This document shows positions 42,343 through 50,321 of a DNA stretch of 52,456 nucleotides, in pieces. The stretch's first letter is position 1. Every line of letters begins with the position of its first letter. The DNA lies in the NCBI GenBank assembly GCA_900314975.1, contig OMXI01000012.1, positions 1-52,456 on the forward strand, written 5' to 3'. The notes beneath the pieces were generated by a model. It did no database searches. It was not told where the DNA came from and worked only from the letters and a program-made list of their open reading frames with translations. The translations under genes and the position numbers were made by a program. Source of the DNA: an uncultured Eubacteriales bacterium. Lineage in GTDB: Bacteria; Bacillota; Clostridia; Oscillospirales; Ruminococcaceae.

Positions 42343-42378
42343 AAGAGATGCCGTTTTATGATGAACAGCATCTCTTTC
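42343..42378. terminator. Bidirectional terminator between DUF624 and prfB
   Basis: A 9-bp stem (42343-42351 with 42368-42376) with 16-nt loop, followed by TCTT on the plus strand and preceded by A-runs. Confidence 0.7.
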
Positions 42379-42384
42379 TTATTG

Positions 42385-43506
42385 TTATTGCTTTTCAATA
42401 TTGCCAAGTGAAAGCGCTTTGAGATATGCGTTGATAAAGCCGTCAATGTCTCCGTCCATCACAGCGTTGACATTTGCTGTTTCATAGCCTGTGCGAACGT
42501 CCTTTACCAGCGTGTACGGCATAAATACATAGTTTCTTATCTGCGAGCCCCACGCTATCTCTTTTTGTACGCCCTTGATGTCGCTTATCTTTTCAAGGTG
42601 TTCCTGCTCCTTGATTTTAACAAGCTCTGAACGCAGCAGCTTCATAGCATACTCTCTGTTCTGGAACTGGCTTCTTTGCGTCTGGCACGAGGTCACGATG
42701 CCTGTCGGCTTGTGTATAAGGCGTACAGCAGATGACGTTTTATTGATGTGCTGACCGCCCGCACCTGACGAACGGAATACCTGCATCTCAATGTCCTCGG
42801 GTCTGATATCGACCTCGATAGTGTCGTCAATTTCAGGCATTACATCAGCCGCAGAGAATGATGTTTGCCTTGCGCCTGCGGCGTTGAAAGGCGATATGCG
42901 CACAAGTCTGTGTACGCCTGCCTCGCTTTTGAGATAACCGTAAGCGTTCTCGCCCTCGACCATAAGAGTTACCGTTTTAAGACCTGCCTCACTGCCTTCA
43001 AGAAAATCAAGTGTGGATACCTTGAAACCATGCTTTTCAGCCCAGTGAGTGTACATTCTGAACAGCATCTCTGTCCAGTCCTGCGCCTCTGTACCGCCTG
43101 CACCTGCGTGAAGCGTGATAATAGCATTTAGCTTGTCATACTCGCCCGTGAGCAGAGTTGCAAGTGATGCCTCGTCAACCTTTTGTTTGAGCTTTTCCAC
43201 CTCGAGCTTGATTTCCTCGACCATGCTCTCGTCATCTTCTTCGGCTGCCATTTCAAGCATGACCTCGATATCCTCGTATGATGTGGTGAAATCTTTGTAT
43301 TTTTCCAGCTTGCTTTCAAGGTTCCTGGTTTCCTGCAAAACCTTTTGCGAATTGTCCATATCGTCCCAGAATCCAGGCTCTGCTGCCTTTTCGTGAAGTT
43401 CCTCGATACGTTCCTTGCTGCGCTCGATGTCGTAAACGTCGTGAAGCTCTTTTATTGTCGGATTGAGCGCTTCAAGCTGCGATTTGAGGTTTTCTAAAAA
43501 TACCAT
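42385..43506 (-). CDS. prfB: Peptide chain release factor 2
   Basis: Recognises UGA and UAA stops and releases the peptide. The 373-aa protein has SPF (RISPFNAAGARQ, the RF2 codon-recognition tripeptide) and the GGQ loop GAGGQHINKTSSAVR. It reads as one continuous frame: in most bacteria prfB has an in-frame UGA near codon 26 in a programmed +1 frameshift site (RGYL), but here that region reads LHDVYDIERSKERIEEL without a stop. AAGGAGA precedes ATG 43506. Own promoter at 43538-43566. Confidence 0.97.
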   Translation of the reverse strand: MVFLENLKSQLEALNPTIKELHDVYDIERSKERIEELHEKAAEPGFWDDMDNSQKVLQETRNLESKLEKYKDFTTSYEDIEVMLEMAAEEDDESMVEEIKLEVEKLKQKVDEASLATLLTGEYDKLNAIITLHAGAGGTEAQDWTEMLFRMYTHWAEKHGFKVSTLDFLEGSEAGLKTVTLMVEGENAYGYLKSEAGVHRLVRISPFNAAGARQTSFSAADVMPEIDDTIEVDIRPEDIEMQVFRSSGAGGQHINKTSSAVRLIHKPTGIVTSCQTQRSQFQNREYAMKLLRSELVKIKEQEHLEKISDIKGVQKEIAWGSQIRNYVFMPYTLVKDVRTGYETANVNAVMDGDIDGFINAYLKALSLGNIEKQ

Positions 43507-43537
43507 ATATCATTCTCCTTATATACTGCTTGGTATT

Positions 43538-43566
43538 ATTATAGAACTTTTTTTCATAAAAGTAAA
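43538..43566 (-). promoter_or_regulatory. Promoter of prfB
   Basis: On the minus strand TTTACT (43566-43561), 17-nt spacer, TATAAT (43543-43538). Confidence 0.65.
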
Positions 43567-43585
43567 GAAAAAAATGAAAAAACTA

Positions 43586-43614
43586 TGGTAATTTTCAAAA
43601 AAGTGTGCTATAAT
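43586..43614 (+). promoter_or_regulatory. Promoter of the RING-like gene
   Basis: Extended -10 TGCTATAAT (43606-43614, TATAAT 43609-43614) with only a weak -35, TGGTAA (43586-43591). Confidence 0.55.
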
Positions 43615-43654
43615 GAAATGAAATATAGATACAAAACAGAAAGGAAAAACGAAA

Positions 43655-44596
43655 ATGGCTACATATACAGGCGCAAAATGTATAGTTTGCAATGACACAT
43701 TCAAAGACGGCGATGATGTTGTTGTATGCCCGGACTGCGGAACACCCTATCACCGTGACTGCTATAAACAAGCGGGCAAATGTGTTAATGAAGAACTGCA
43801 TCAAAACGGCGGCTCGTGGGTCAAGTCGGTCGACGAGGGCGGCGAGGGCATAAGATGCAGACGCTGCGGCTTTAACAATGACAAGGATAAGCTGTTTTGC
43901 GAAAGCTGCGGTACACCTCTGCACGAAACAGACAGCGAGGCTGCTGACAGAGAACGCAAGGAGGGCGCATACCGCGATGGAGTGCCAAATGAAGGCAGAA
44001 TAGAGCATTCACCTTTTGGCGACAGAACGGTCTATGATAAGGATTCGGTCATCGACGGTATCAAACTTGAGGACTATGCGGGATATGTAAAGAACAATCC
44101 GTTTTCATTTCTTATGAGCTTTATCAGATTTGGCAAATACGGCGGAAAGCTGTCGCTGAATATCGGTGCGTTCCTTTTCCCCGAGGTGTACTATCTGTTC
44201 AGAAAGATGAACCTTATTGGCATAATCTCGCTGATAGTTTGTACTGCACTTTCAGTACCCGTAATGATAGCTAATTTCGCAGTCGGCTATGCGGGATATA
44301 AAATAACTTTTCCGTTTGATGTTTCAAGCGATTCGTTCGTTATTTTGTCCACGTTCTGCTGGTATACGCTTATGGCGTGGAGAGTGTTCTCGGGACTGCT
44401 GGCAAACTATCTCTATTATAAGAAAGCAAAGAACGATATCGGTCTGATAAGAAAAACTGCTGACGGCGAAAAGGAAGTCAAGGAAATGCTTTCCGCAAAG
44501 GGTGGAGTTTCGTGGGTAGCAGCAATGTGCGGCTACTGTATGTATGTTTCGCTTGTTGTTGGCAGCGTGTTTGCTATAAACCAGATATTCAAGTAA
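43655..44596 (+). CDS. RING-finger-like / zinc-ribbon membrane protein (DUF2628 type)
   Basis: A 313-aa protein. Residues 9-43 form a RING-type zinc cluster (C9, C12, C25, C28, H33, C36, C43; CPDCGTPYHRDCY), residues 68-85 a second zinc ribbon (CRRCG, CESCG), followed by an acidic linker. The C-terminal half (about 140-313) has three or four hydrophobic segments (about 192-218, 232-252, 285-308) and fits DUF2628-type membrane proteins. The RING-like motif belongs to the prokaryotic RING family; it need not imply ubiquitin-type ligation. No E1/E2-like genes are near. The start has GGAAAAACG upstream and its own promoter. It precedes the rpsF operon but is separated from it by a promoter. Confidence 0.8.
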   Translation: MATYTGAKCIVCNDTFKDGDDVVVCPDCGTPYHRDCYKQAGKCVNEELHQNGGSWVKSVDEGGEGIRCRRCGFNNDKDKLFCESCGTPLHETDSEAADRERKEGAYRDGVPNEGRIEHSPFGDRTVYDKDSVIDGIKLEDYAGYVKNNPFSFLMSFIRFGKYGGKLSLNIGAFLFPEVYYLFRKMNLIGIISLIVCTALSVPVMIANFAVGYAGYKITFPFDVSSDSFVILSTFCWYTLMAWRVFSGLLANYLYYKKAKNDIGLIRKTADGEKEVKEMLSAKGGVSWVAAMCGYCMYVSLVVGSVFAINQIFK

Positions 44597-44633
44597 GTTA
44601 ACAAAAAATTTACAAATGCAAAGATTCGTATCG

Positions 44634-44662
44634 TTGACAGGGTACGGACCTTGTGTTATAAT
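44634..44662 (+). promoter_or_regulatory. Promoter of rpsF-ssb-rpsR
   Basis: TTGACA (44634-44639), 17-nt spacer ending CTTGTGT, perfect TATAAT (44657-44662). Confidence 0.88.
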
Positions 44663-44671
44663 ATTATGGTA

Positions 44672-44712
44672 TCCTTGCTTGTACTTATATGTGCAGGCGA
44701 AATCCAAAAGGA
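44672..44712 (+). promoter_or_regulatory. Candidate leader hairpin hiding the rpsF ribosome site
   Basis: An 8-bp hairpin (44677-44684 with 44691-44698, G-U pairs) stacks on TCCTT (44672-44676) paired with AAGGA (44708-44712), which is part of the rpsF Shine-Dalgarno site; 9 nt bulge out on the 3' side. Such a structure could be the S6:S18 autoregulatory leader, but I do not see the CCG element expected there. Confidence 0.45.
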
Positions 44713-44724
44713 GGTGTAAGAATA

Positions 44725-45012
44725 ATGGCAAAGGTCAATGAAAATTACGAAGCAATGGTTATTTTCAGCACAAAGCTCGAGGACGAGGGCGCAGCTCTTA
44801 TCGAGAAGTTTGATGCAATGATCAAGGACAACGCTGAATCAGTTGAGATGAACAACTGGGGAAAGCGTAAGCTCGCTTATGCTATTAACTACGAGACGGA
44901 AGGAACTTATGTACTGTGGACATTCACAGCAAAGCCTGAGTTCCCGGCTGAGTTTGAGAGAGTTCTCAAGATCACAGACGGCGTTATCCGTTTTCTTGTT
45001 ACTAAAAAGTAA
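44725..45012 (+). CDS. rpsF: 30S ribosomal protein S6
   Basis: Binds S18 on the platform of the 30S subunit. The 95-aa protein has the S6 fold markers NYEAMVIFSTKL, WGKRKLAYAINYETEGTY and FTAKPEFPAEFERVLKITDGVIRFLV. ATG 44725 has AAAGGAGGTG 7-14 nt upstream; a reading from 44689 is rejected. First gene of the classical rpsF-ssb-rpsR operon, ssb after 68 nt. Confidence 0.96.
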   Translation: MAKVNENYEAMVIFSTKLEDEGAALIEKFDAMIKDNAESVEMNNWGKRKLAYAINYETEGTYVLWTFTAKPEFPAEFERVLKITDGVIRFLVTKK

Positions 45013-45080
45013 CAGTTACTGCAAAGTAACATTTATCGCAAAGCAGGCAAGAATCAGATCGCAGAAAAGAGGGAATAGTT

Positions 45081-45575
45081 ATGCTTAACAGAGTAATTTT
45101 AATGGGCAGGATCACACAGGATCTGGATTTGAGACAGACGCCTAACGGCACACCTGTACTCACCTTTAATGTAGCAGTCGACAGAGGCTATGCAAAGCAG
45201 GGTGAGGACAAACAGACTGACTTTATCACCTGTGTTGCTTGGCAAAAGACCGCTGAGTTCATTAGCAGATACTTTGGCAAGGGCAGAATGATCGCTATCG
45301 AAGGCAACCTTCGCACAAGAACATATGACGATAAAAACGGCAGCAAACATTATGTTACCGAGGTCTATGTTGATAATGCAAGCTTTACGGGCGAGCCAAA
45401 GCAGGGCGGTTCATCAGGCTCCTATTCTTCAGGCGGCAGCTATTCCAACAACAATAACTACCGCAGCAATCAGCAGTCAGCAGCTCCTTCGCAGAGCAAT
45501 AACAACGAGGATCTTTCGATAGGTGACCTCGCTGATTATGAAGACGTGCTGAGTGATGACGGAGTACCGTTCTGA
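45081..45575 (+). CDS. ssb: Single-stranded DNA-binding protein
   Basis: Coats single-stranded DNA in replication and repair. The 164-aa protein has the OB-fold core (MLNRVILMGRITQDLDLRQT, then FNVAVDRGY, DFITCVAWQKTAEF, GKGRMIAIEGNLRTR) within about 1-110, a Ser/Gly/Asn-rich disordered linker, and the conserved acidic tail DDGVPF that binds partner proteins. It sits between rpsF and rpsR as in most Firmicutes. Confidence 0.97.
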   Translation: MLNRVILMGRITQDLDLRQTPNGTPVLTFNVAVDRGYAKQGEDKQTDFITCVAWQKTAEFISRYFGKGRMIAIEGNLRTRTYDDKNGSKHYVTEVYVDNASFTGEPKQGGSSGSYSSGGSYSNNNNYRSNQQSAAPSQSNNNEDLSIGDLADYEDVLSDDGVPF

Positions 45576-45623
45576 TTTGAAACGATTGATTATTACATCT
45601 GAATGTTAGGAGTGAAAATAACA

Positions 45624-45869
45624 ATGCCAATGGAAAAGAATTCTGCAAGACCTATGAAGAGAGGTCGCAAGAAGGTTTGTATGTTCTGTGCAGACAGAGC
45701 TGAAACTATCGACTATAAAGATATCGCAAAGCTCAGAAAGTGTATGACAGAGAGATCCAAGATCCTTCCAAGACGTGTTACAGGCACCTGTGCTTATCAT
45801 CAGAGAGAGCTTACCAAGGCTATCAAGAGAGCTCGTCACGTAGCACTTATCCCATACGTTTCTGACTAA
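45624..45869 (+). CDS. rpsR: 30S ribosomal protein S18 (Cys-containing, zinc-type form)
   Basis: Partner of S6 on the 30S platform. The 81-aa protein has the S18 core [25 protein letters not shown] and [14 protein letters not shown]. It carries C19, C22, C40 and C56 (with H59), the zinc-binding (C+) type of S18; organisms under zinc limitation often also have a C- copy, not seen here. ATG 45624 (GGAGTG 10 nt upstream) is the preferred start. Last gene of the operon, followed by a terminator. Confidence 0.96.
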   Translation: MPMEKNSARPMKRGRKKVCMFCADRAETIDYKDIAKLRKCMTERSKILPRRVTGTCAYHQRELTKAIKRARHVALIPYVSD

Positions 45870-45883
45870 TAGTGCGCTTTATT

Positions 45884-45912
45884 GAGGTATCCTTTATAGG
45901 ATGCCTCTTTTT
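45884..45912 (+). terminator. Terminator after rpsR
   Basis: A 10-bp stem (45884-45893 with 45898-45907), tetraloop TTAT, T5 tail. Confidence 0.88.
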
Positions 45913-45936
45913 GCTTTTATTGGTGCGTTTATACAC

Positions 45937-45965
45937 TTGCAAATATCATTGCATTGTGCTATAAT
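45937..45965 (+). promoter_or_regulatory. Promoter of lon-ysxC
   Basis: TTGCAA (45937-45942), 17-nt spacer ending TTGTGC, TATAAT (45960-45965). No CIRCE or CtsR-type repeat is visible. Confidence 0.75.
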
Positions 45966-46026
45966 ATATCTGTAGGCAGCATAAAGAAATAACCTGCATA
46001 AAACAAAGAAAGAAAAGGACTTGACT

Positions 46027-48441
46027 ATGAGCGATAGAATAAATACCAAGGATACGGTTATAATGGCGTTCGTGCCGACAAGAGACCTTGTGGTGTTCCC
46101 AAACATGACAGTATATTTTGATGTCGGAAGAAATTTCTCCGTAAGAAGCATCAAAAATGCTATGGAAACAGATACACCTGTTTTTCTTGCGGCTCAAAAG
46201 GATGTTAATATTGAAAATCCCGAGAAGAAGGACTGCTATGCAATAGGTACGGTCGTGCGCGTTAAGCAGATAGTAAGAACGGGCAGCGTTTACCGTGTGC
46301 TTGTTGAGGGTCTTAACAGAGCAAAGCTTGTCAATATGTTTGAACGCAAGACCTACTACGAGGCTGAAATCAAGTTCATACATAACTACCCAAGAGAAAA
46401 GCTGGAAAAAACAGAGGTCATAGCGCTTTTCAGAGAGGTTCTCAAAGCGTTTGAGGAGTACGCAAAGCTGCTGCCGAGAATGCCGCAGGAGCTTTATTCG
46501 CAGATACTTGGCGCAAAAACACCTATCGAGCTGTTTGAGAGCCTTGCGTTTAACATCTCGCTTTCTTTCCAGGACAGACAGCATCTGCTTGAAGCATCTA
46601 CCGTGGGCGAAAAGCTCGCACTGCTGCTTTCGATACTGTCAAGAGAGATAGAGGTGCTGTCGCTTGAACAGCAGATTCACGACCAGGTTAGGACACAAAT
46701 AGAGGATAACCAGCGCGAGTATTATATCCGCGAACAGATAAAGGCTCTTCAGCGCGAACTTGACGGCGAGGAAAGTGAGAGCGAGGGCGGCGAGGTCGAA
46801 AAGTACACGCAGAGCATTAAAAAGCTCGGACTTGATGAAAAAAGCGAGGAAAAGCTGCTGGGCGAGGTAAAGCGCCTTTCGCGTATGCCTATGGGCTCGC
46901 AGGAGGCTGTTGTTGTTACAAACTACCTTGATACCGTGCTTTCGCTGCCGTGGAACAGCTTTACTAAGGACAGAACGGACGTTAAAAAGGCTGCGAAGAT
47001 TCTCGACGAGGATCACTACGGTCTGAAGAGAGTCAAGGAGAGAATCCTTGAAAATCTGTCCGTAAGAGCGCTTGCACCGAATGTACGCGGTCAGATACTC
47101 TGCCTTGTGGGACCTCCGGGAGTTGGTAAAACATCTGTTGCAAAGAGCATTGCAAGAGCGCTCGGCAGAAACTATGTGCGCGTTTCTCTCGGCGGCGTTA
47201 AGGACGAAAGCGATATAAGAGGTCACAGAAAGACCTATGTCGGCTCAATGCCGGGACGCATAATCAACGCAATGAAACAGGCGGGCAGTATGAACCCTGT
47301 AATGCTGCTTGATGAAATAGACAAAATGTCAAATGATTTCCGCGGCGACCCGTCGTCTGCTATGCTTGAGGTGCTTGACAGCGAGCAGAACAATGCGTTC
47401 AGAGACCATTATCTTGAGCTGCCTTTCGATTTGAGTGAGGTGCTTTTCATAACGACCGCAAATACGCTTGAGACTGTTCAGGCTCCGCTGCTTGACAGAA
47501 TGGAGGTCATTGAGCTTTCAAGCTATACGAGAGAGGAAAAGTACAATATCGCAAAGCGCCACCTTATCAAGAAACAGCTTGAAAAGCACGGTCTTAAACC
47601 GTCCATGATGCGTATTTCCAACGATGCGCTTTATAAGCTTATCGACAGCTACACCAAAGAGGCGGGCGTGCGTAAGCTCGAAAGAACTATCGCCACACTT
47701 TGCAGAAAGGCTGCAAGGGAGATAGTTGAGAACGGTGTAAAGAGCGTTTCGTTCAATGTAAGCAATCTGAATAAGTATCTCGGACACGAAAAGTACCTTC
47801 CCGACCTTGTTTCCGCAGAGAACAGCGTGGGACTTGTAAACGGTCTTGCGTGGACCGCTGTAGGCGGAACTATTCTTCCGCTTGAAGTGCTTGTGCTTGA
47901 CGGAAAGGGCAAGGTCGAGCTTACAGGCTCGCTTGGCGATGTTATGAAGGAATCTGCAAGGATAGCCGTAAGCTACTGCCGCAGTATCGCGGATAAGTTC
48001 GGCATACAAAAGGATTTCTACGAAAAGAAGGATCTGCATATCAACGCCCCCGAGGGAGCTATCCCCAAGGACGGTCCGTCTGCGGGCGTGACAATGATAA
48101 CCGCAATAGTTTCGGCTTTGAGCGGTATCAAGGTGCGTTCTGATGTAGCTATGACGGGCGAGATCACGCTTACAGGCAAGGTGCTTGCAATAGGCGGCCT
48201 GCGCGAGAAAACAATGGCTGCGTATAAGGCAGGCGTAAAGACCTGCATAGTGCCGTTTGCAAATAAGGGCGATATGGACGAGGTCGAGGACATCGTAAAG
48301 ATGAATGTTGAGTTCATTTTCGCAAAAACTATTGACGAGGTGCTTGATACAGCGCTTGTCAAGGAAAAGAACGGACATAAGATGAATCTCGAGCTTATGC
48401 CGAACAAAAAGACCAGAGGCAGAAAGAAACTCACTGTATAA
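46027..48441 (+). CDS. lon: ATP-dependent protease Lon
   Basis: Hexameric AAA+ protease that degrades damaged and some regulatory proteins in the cytosol. The 804-aa protein has the N-terminal substrate domain (about 1-200), a coiled-coil, the AAA+ ATPase with Walker [10 protein letters not shown] and Walker B VMLLDEID, and the protease domain with the Ser of [10 protein letters not shown] and the Lys of [13 protein letters not shown]. The TTG at 46021 is two codons earlier; ATG 46027 with AAGGAC upstream is preferred. ysxC follows after 10 nt, an arrangement widespread in Firmicutes. Confidence 0.97.
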   Translation: MSDRINTKDTVIMAFVPTRDLVVFPNMTVYFDVGRNFSVRSIKNAMETDTPVFLAAQKDVNIENPEKKDCYAIGTVVRVKQIVRTGSVYRVLVEGLNRAKLVNMFERKTYYEAEIKFIHNYPREKLEKTEVIALFREVLKAFEEYAKLLPRMPQELYSQILGAKTPIELFESLAFNISLSFQDRQHLLEASTVGEKLALLLSILSREIEVLSLEQQIHDQVRTQIEDNQREYYIREQIKALQRELDGEESESEGGEVEKYTQSIKKLGLDEKSEEKLLGEVKRLSRMPMGSQEAVVVTNYLDTVLSLPWNSFTKDRTDVKKAAKILDEDHYGLKRVKERILENLSVRALAPNVRGQILCLVGPPGVGKTSVAKSIARALGRNYVRVSLGGVKDESDIRGHRKTYVGSMPGRIINAMKQAGSMNPVMLLDEIDKMSNDFRGDPSSAMLEVLDSEQNNAFRDHYLELPFDLSEVLFITTANTLETVQAPLLDRMEVIELSSYTREEKYNIAKRHLIKKQLEKHGLKPSMMRISNDALYKLIDSYTKEAGVRKLERTIATLCRKAAREIVENGVKSVSFNVSNLNKYLGHEKYLPDLVSAENSVGLVNGLAWTAVGGTILPLEVLVLDGKGKVELTGSLGDVMKESARIAVSYCRSIADKFGIQKDFYEKKDLHINAPEGAIPKDGPSAGVTMITAIVSALSGIKVRSDVAMTGEITLTGKVLAIGGLREKTMAAYKAGVKTCIVPFANKGDMDEVEDIVKMNVEFIFAKTIDEVLDTALVKEKNGHKMNLELMPNKKTRGRKKLTV

Positions 48442-48451
48442 AGGAGCAGGT

Positions 48452-49117
48452 ATGAACATCAACAAAGCGGAGTTTGTCACATCGTATGCGAATTTCAAAC
48501 AGATACCAAAGTCCGACAGGCCGGAGATAGCCTTTTCGGGACGCTCAAATGTGGGTAAAAGCTCGCTGATAAACAAGATATTCAACCGCAAAAACCTTGC
48601 AAGAGTCAGCTCGATGCCGGGTAAGACCGTGACGATAAACTTTTATTCGCTTGAAAATATCTATATCGTTGACCTGCCAGGCTACGGCTATGCAAATGTC
48701 TCAAAGTCGGAAAAGAAAAAGTGGGGCGACCTTATCGGCGGCTACCTTGGCGACGGCGAAAGAGACCTTGCGCTTGTGTTCCAGCTGATAGATATGCGCC
48801 ACGCACCGTCGAAAGACGACCTGCAAATGCTCGATTTTCTTATCGACAGCGAGATACCTTTTGTTGTTGTGTTCACCAAGGCGGATAAGCTCAAACCCAC
48901 CCAGCGCAAAGAACGTATGGAAAGCTTTAAAACAGAGATACCCTGCTTTGAGGACATAACATATGTTGAGTTTTCAGCTGTCACCGGTGAGGGCGTTGAA
49001 GAGATACGCGGGATAATCGAGGACGTCGCGCAGGATGACGGCGAAACAGAGGCTGATACCGAACAGCCGCAGACTGATTATAACGGCGGTTTTCTTACGC
49101 CTAATAAGAAAATTTAG
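48452..49117 (+). CDS. ysxC: Ribosome biogenesis GTP-binding protein EngB (YsxC/YihA)
   Basis: GTPase needed for 50S subunit assembly. The 221-aa protein shows G1 [12 protein letters not shown]3 DLPGYGYA, G4 TKAD and G5 SAVTG. The C-terminal ~25 residues are an acidic tail ([13 protein letters not shown]...) not part of the core. AAAGGAG precedes ATG 48452. Co-transcribed with lon. No hairpin terminator is visible after it. Confidence 0.96.
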   Translation: MNINKAEFVTSYANFKQIPKSDRPEIAFSGRSNVGKSSLINKIFNRKNLARVSSMPGKTVTINFYSLENIYIVDLPGYGYANVSKSEKKKWGDLIGGYLGDGERDLALVFQLIDMRHAPSKDDLQMLDFLIDSEIPFVVVFTKADKLKPTQRKERMESFKTEIPCFEDITYVEFSAVTGEGVEEIRGIIEDVAQDDGETEADTEQPQTDYNGGFLTPNKKI

Positions 49118-49147
49118 AATTTGTTCATAATTGGTTTTTAAATCTCC

Positions 49148-49176
49148 TTTACATTTCATCGCTTTTGTGTTACACT
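49148..49176 (+). promoter_or_regulatory. Promoter of the yerC operon
   Basis: TTTACA (49148-49153), 17-nt spacer ending TTTTGTGT, TACACT (49171-49176). Confidence 0.65.
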
Positions 49177-49186
49177 TTGATTATGG

Positions 49187-49215
49187 TTTAACACTTTACA
49201 TTATGAAATGTTAAA
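49187..49215 (+). promoter_or_regulatory. Inverted repeat, candidate YerC operator
   Basis: TTTAACA (49187-49193) and TGTTAAA (49209-49215) form a perfect 7-bp inverted repeat spanning the leader and the ribosome site of the TrpR-like gene. Confidence 0.4.
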
Positions 49216-49228
49216 GGAGACTTTTGTT

Positions 49229-49540
49229 ATGAAAGAACGTATGGAAATAAAGAACCTTGATGACCTCTACGAAGCAATACTGCATCTTGAAACGGTGGAG
49301 GAGTGCAGATCGTTCTTTAAAGATTTGTGTACTATCCCCGAGCTTAAAGCGCTTTCGCAGAGATTTCAGGTTGCGAGAATGCTTATGGATAACCACGTCT
49401 ACAGCGAGATAGTTCACGAAACAGGCGCGTCTACCGCTACTATAAGCCGCGTGAACAGATCACTCACATATGACGGAAGCGGCGGATACAGCATCGTCTT
49501 TGAAAAGATGAATAAAGAGAAAGAGAACGAAAACAAGTGA
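49229..49540 (+). CDS. YerC/YecD family TrpR-like DNA-binding protein
   Basis: A 103-aa protein of the TrpR-related YerC/YecD family. The helix-turn-helix is visible as SQRFQVARMLMDNHVYSEIV followed by GASTATISRVNRSL. It lacks any evident ligand domain, and the physiological role of YerC is not established. ATG 49229 (AAAGGAGA 10 nt upstream) is preferred to the reading from 49208. A promoter precedes it and a 7-bp inverted repeat lies in its leader, fitting autoregulation. The methyltransferase start overlaps its stop by 1 nt. Confidence 0.88.
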   Translation: MKERMEIKNLDDLYEAILHLETVEECRSFFKDLCTIPELKALSQRFQVARMLMDNHVYSEIVHETGASTATISRVNRSLTYDGSGGYSIVFEKMNKEKENENK

Positions 49541-50307
49541 TGAACGCTGACAATACGGGCTACGAGAGCTTTGCACGGTTTTATGATGCGCTGACAGACA
49601 ATGTCGGCTATGATAAAATCGCACAGCTTGTTCATACGCTCGTGCAAAAGTATGCCGATTATAAAGAGGTCATTCTTGACCTCGCCTGCGGTACGGGCAC
49701 TTTGAGCGAAAAGCTCGCGCAAAAAGGCTATGACGTTGTGGGCGTTGATAACTCTCCCGAAATGCTTGATGCGGCACAGCAAAGGCTTGACGGAAAGGAA
49801 TTGCCCGTAACTCTGCTTTTGCAGGATATGACCGAGCTTGACCTTTACGGCGCGGTGGATTGTACGGTCTGTCTGCTTGACAGCCTTAATCACCTGAACA
49901 ATAAACAACAACTTCAAAAAGCCTTTGAGCGTGTGTCAATGTTCACATGCGACGGAGGCTTGTTTGTATTTGATGTTAATACCGAATATAAGCACAGGCA
50001 GGTGCTTGCAAACAACGCCTTCAATTTCGATAAGCAGGATTTCTTCTGCGCGTGGCAGAACGAGCTTTCAGATAACGGCGATGTGCATATCTATCTTGAC
50101 TTTTTCTCAAAGGACAAAGACGGCAGATACACAAGGTACAGCGATGACTTTACCGAGATACTGTTTGATGATGATTTTATCCAAAGCGAGCTTGCGAGAA
50201 ACGGCTTTGAGCTGATAGGGAAGTATGACGACTTCTCGCTTGAACCTGTAAAGGAAACGAGCCAGCGCGTGCTTTGGGTGTGCAAAAAGAAAAACAAGGA
50301 TATTTAA
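49540..50307 (+). CDS. Class I SAM-dependent methyltransferase
   Basis: A 255-aa methyltransferase. It opens FARFYDALTDNVGYDKIAQL, with the SAM motif VILDLACGTGTLSEKLAQKG (about 46-65), VVGVDNSPEML as motif II, and LLQDMTELDL. The C-terminal beta-sheet region (YLDFFSKDKDGRYTRY...) is typical of small-molecule methyltransferases of Firmicutes. Substrate unknown. The TGATG overlap with yerC means translational coupling; hslO follows after 14 nt. Confidence 0.87.
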   Translation: MNADNTGYESFARFYDALTDNVGYDKIAQLVHTLVQKYADYKEVILDLACGTGTLSEKLAQKGYDVVGVDNSPEMLDAAQQRLDGKELPVTLLLQDMTELDLYGAVDCTVCLLDSLNHLNNKQQLQKAFERVSMFTCDGGLFVFDVNTEYKHRQVLANNAFNFDKQDFFCAWQNELSDNGDVHIYLDFFSKDKDGRYTRYSDDFTEILFDDDFIQSELARNGFELIGKYDDFSLEPVKETSQRVLWVCKKKNKDI

Positions 50308-50321
50308 GGAGAATGACCCGT

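Noticed and set aside
43420-43506. Programmed frameshift site of prfB
   Set aside because: No in-frame stop near codon 26; the frame is continuous.
47518-48591. 357-codon minus-strand ORF across the lon-ysxC junction
   Set aside because: Antisense to two well-recognised genes, no start signal.
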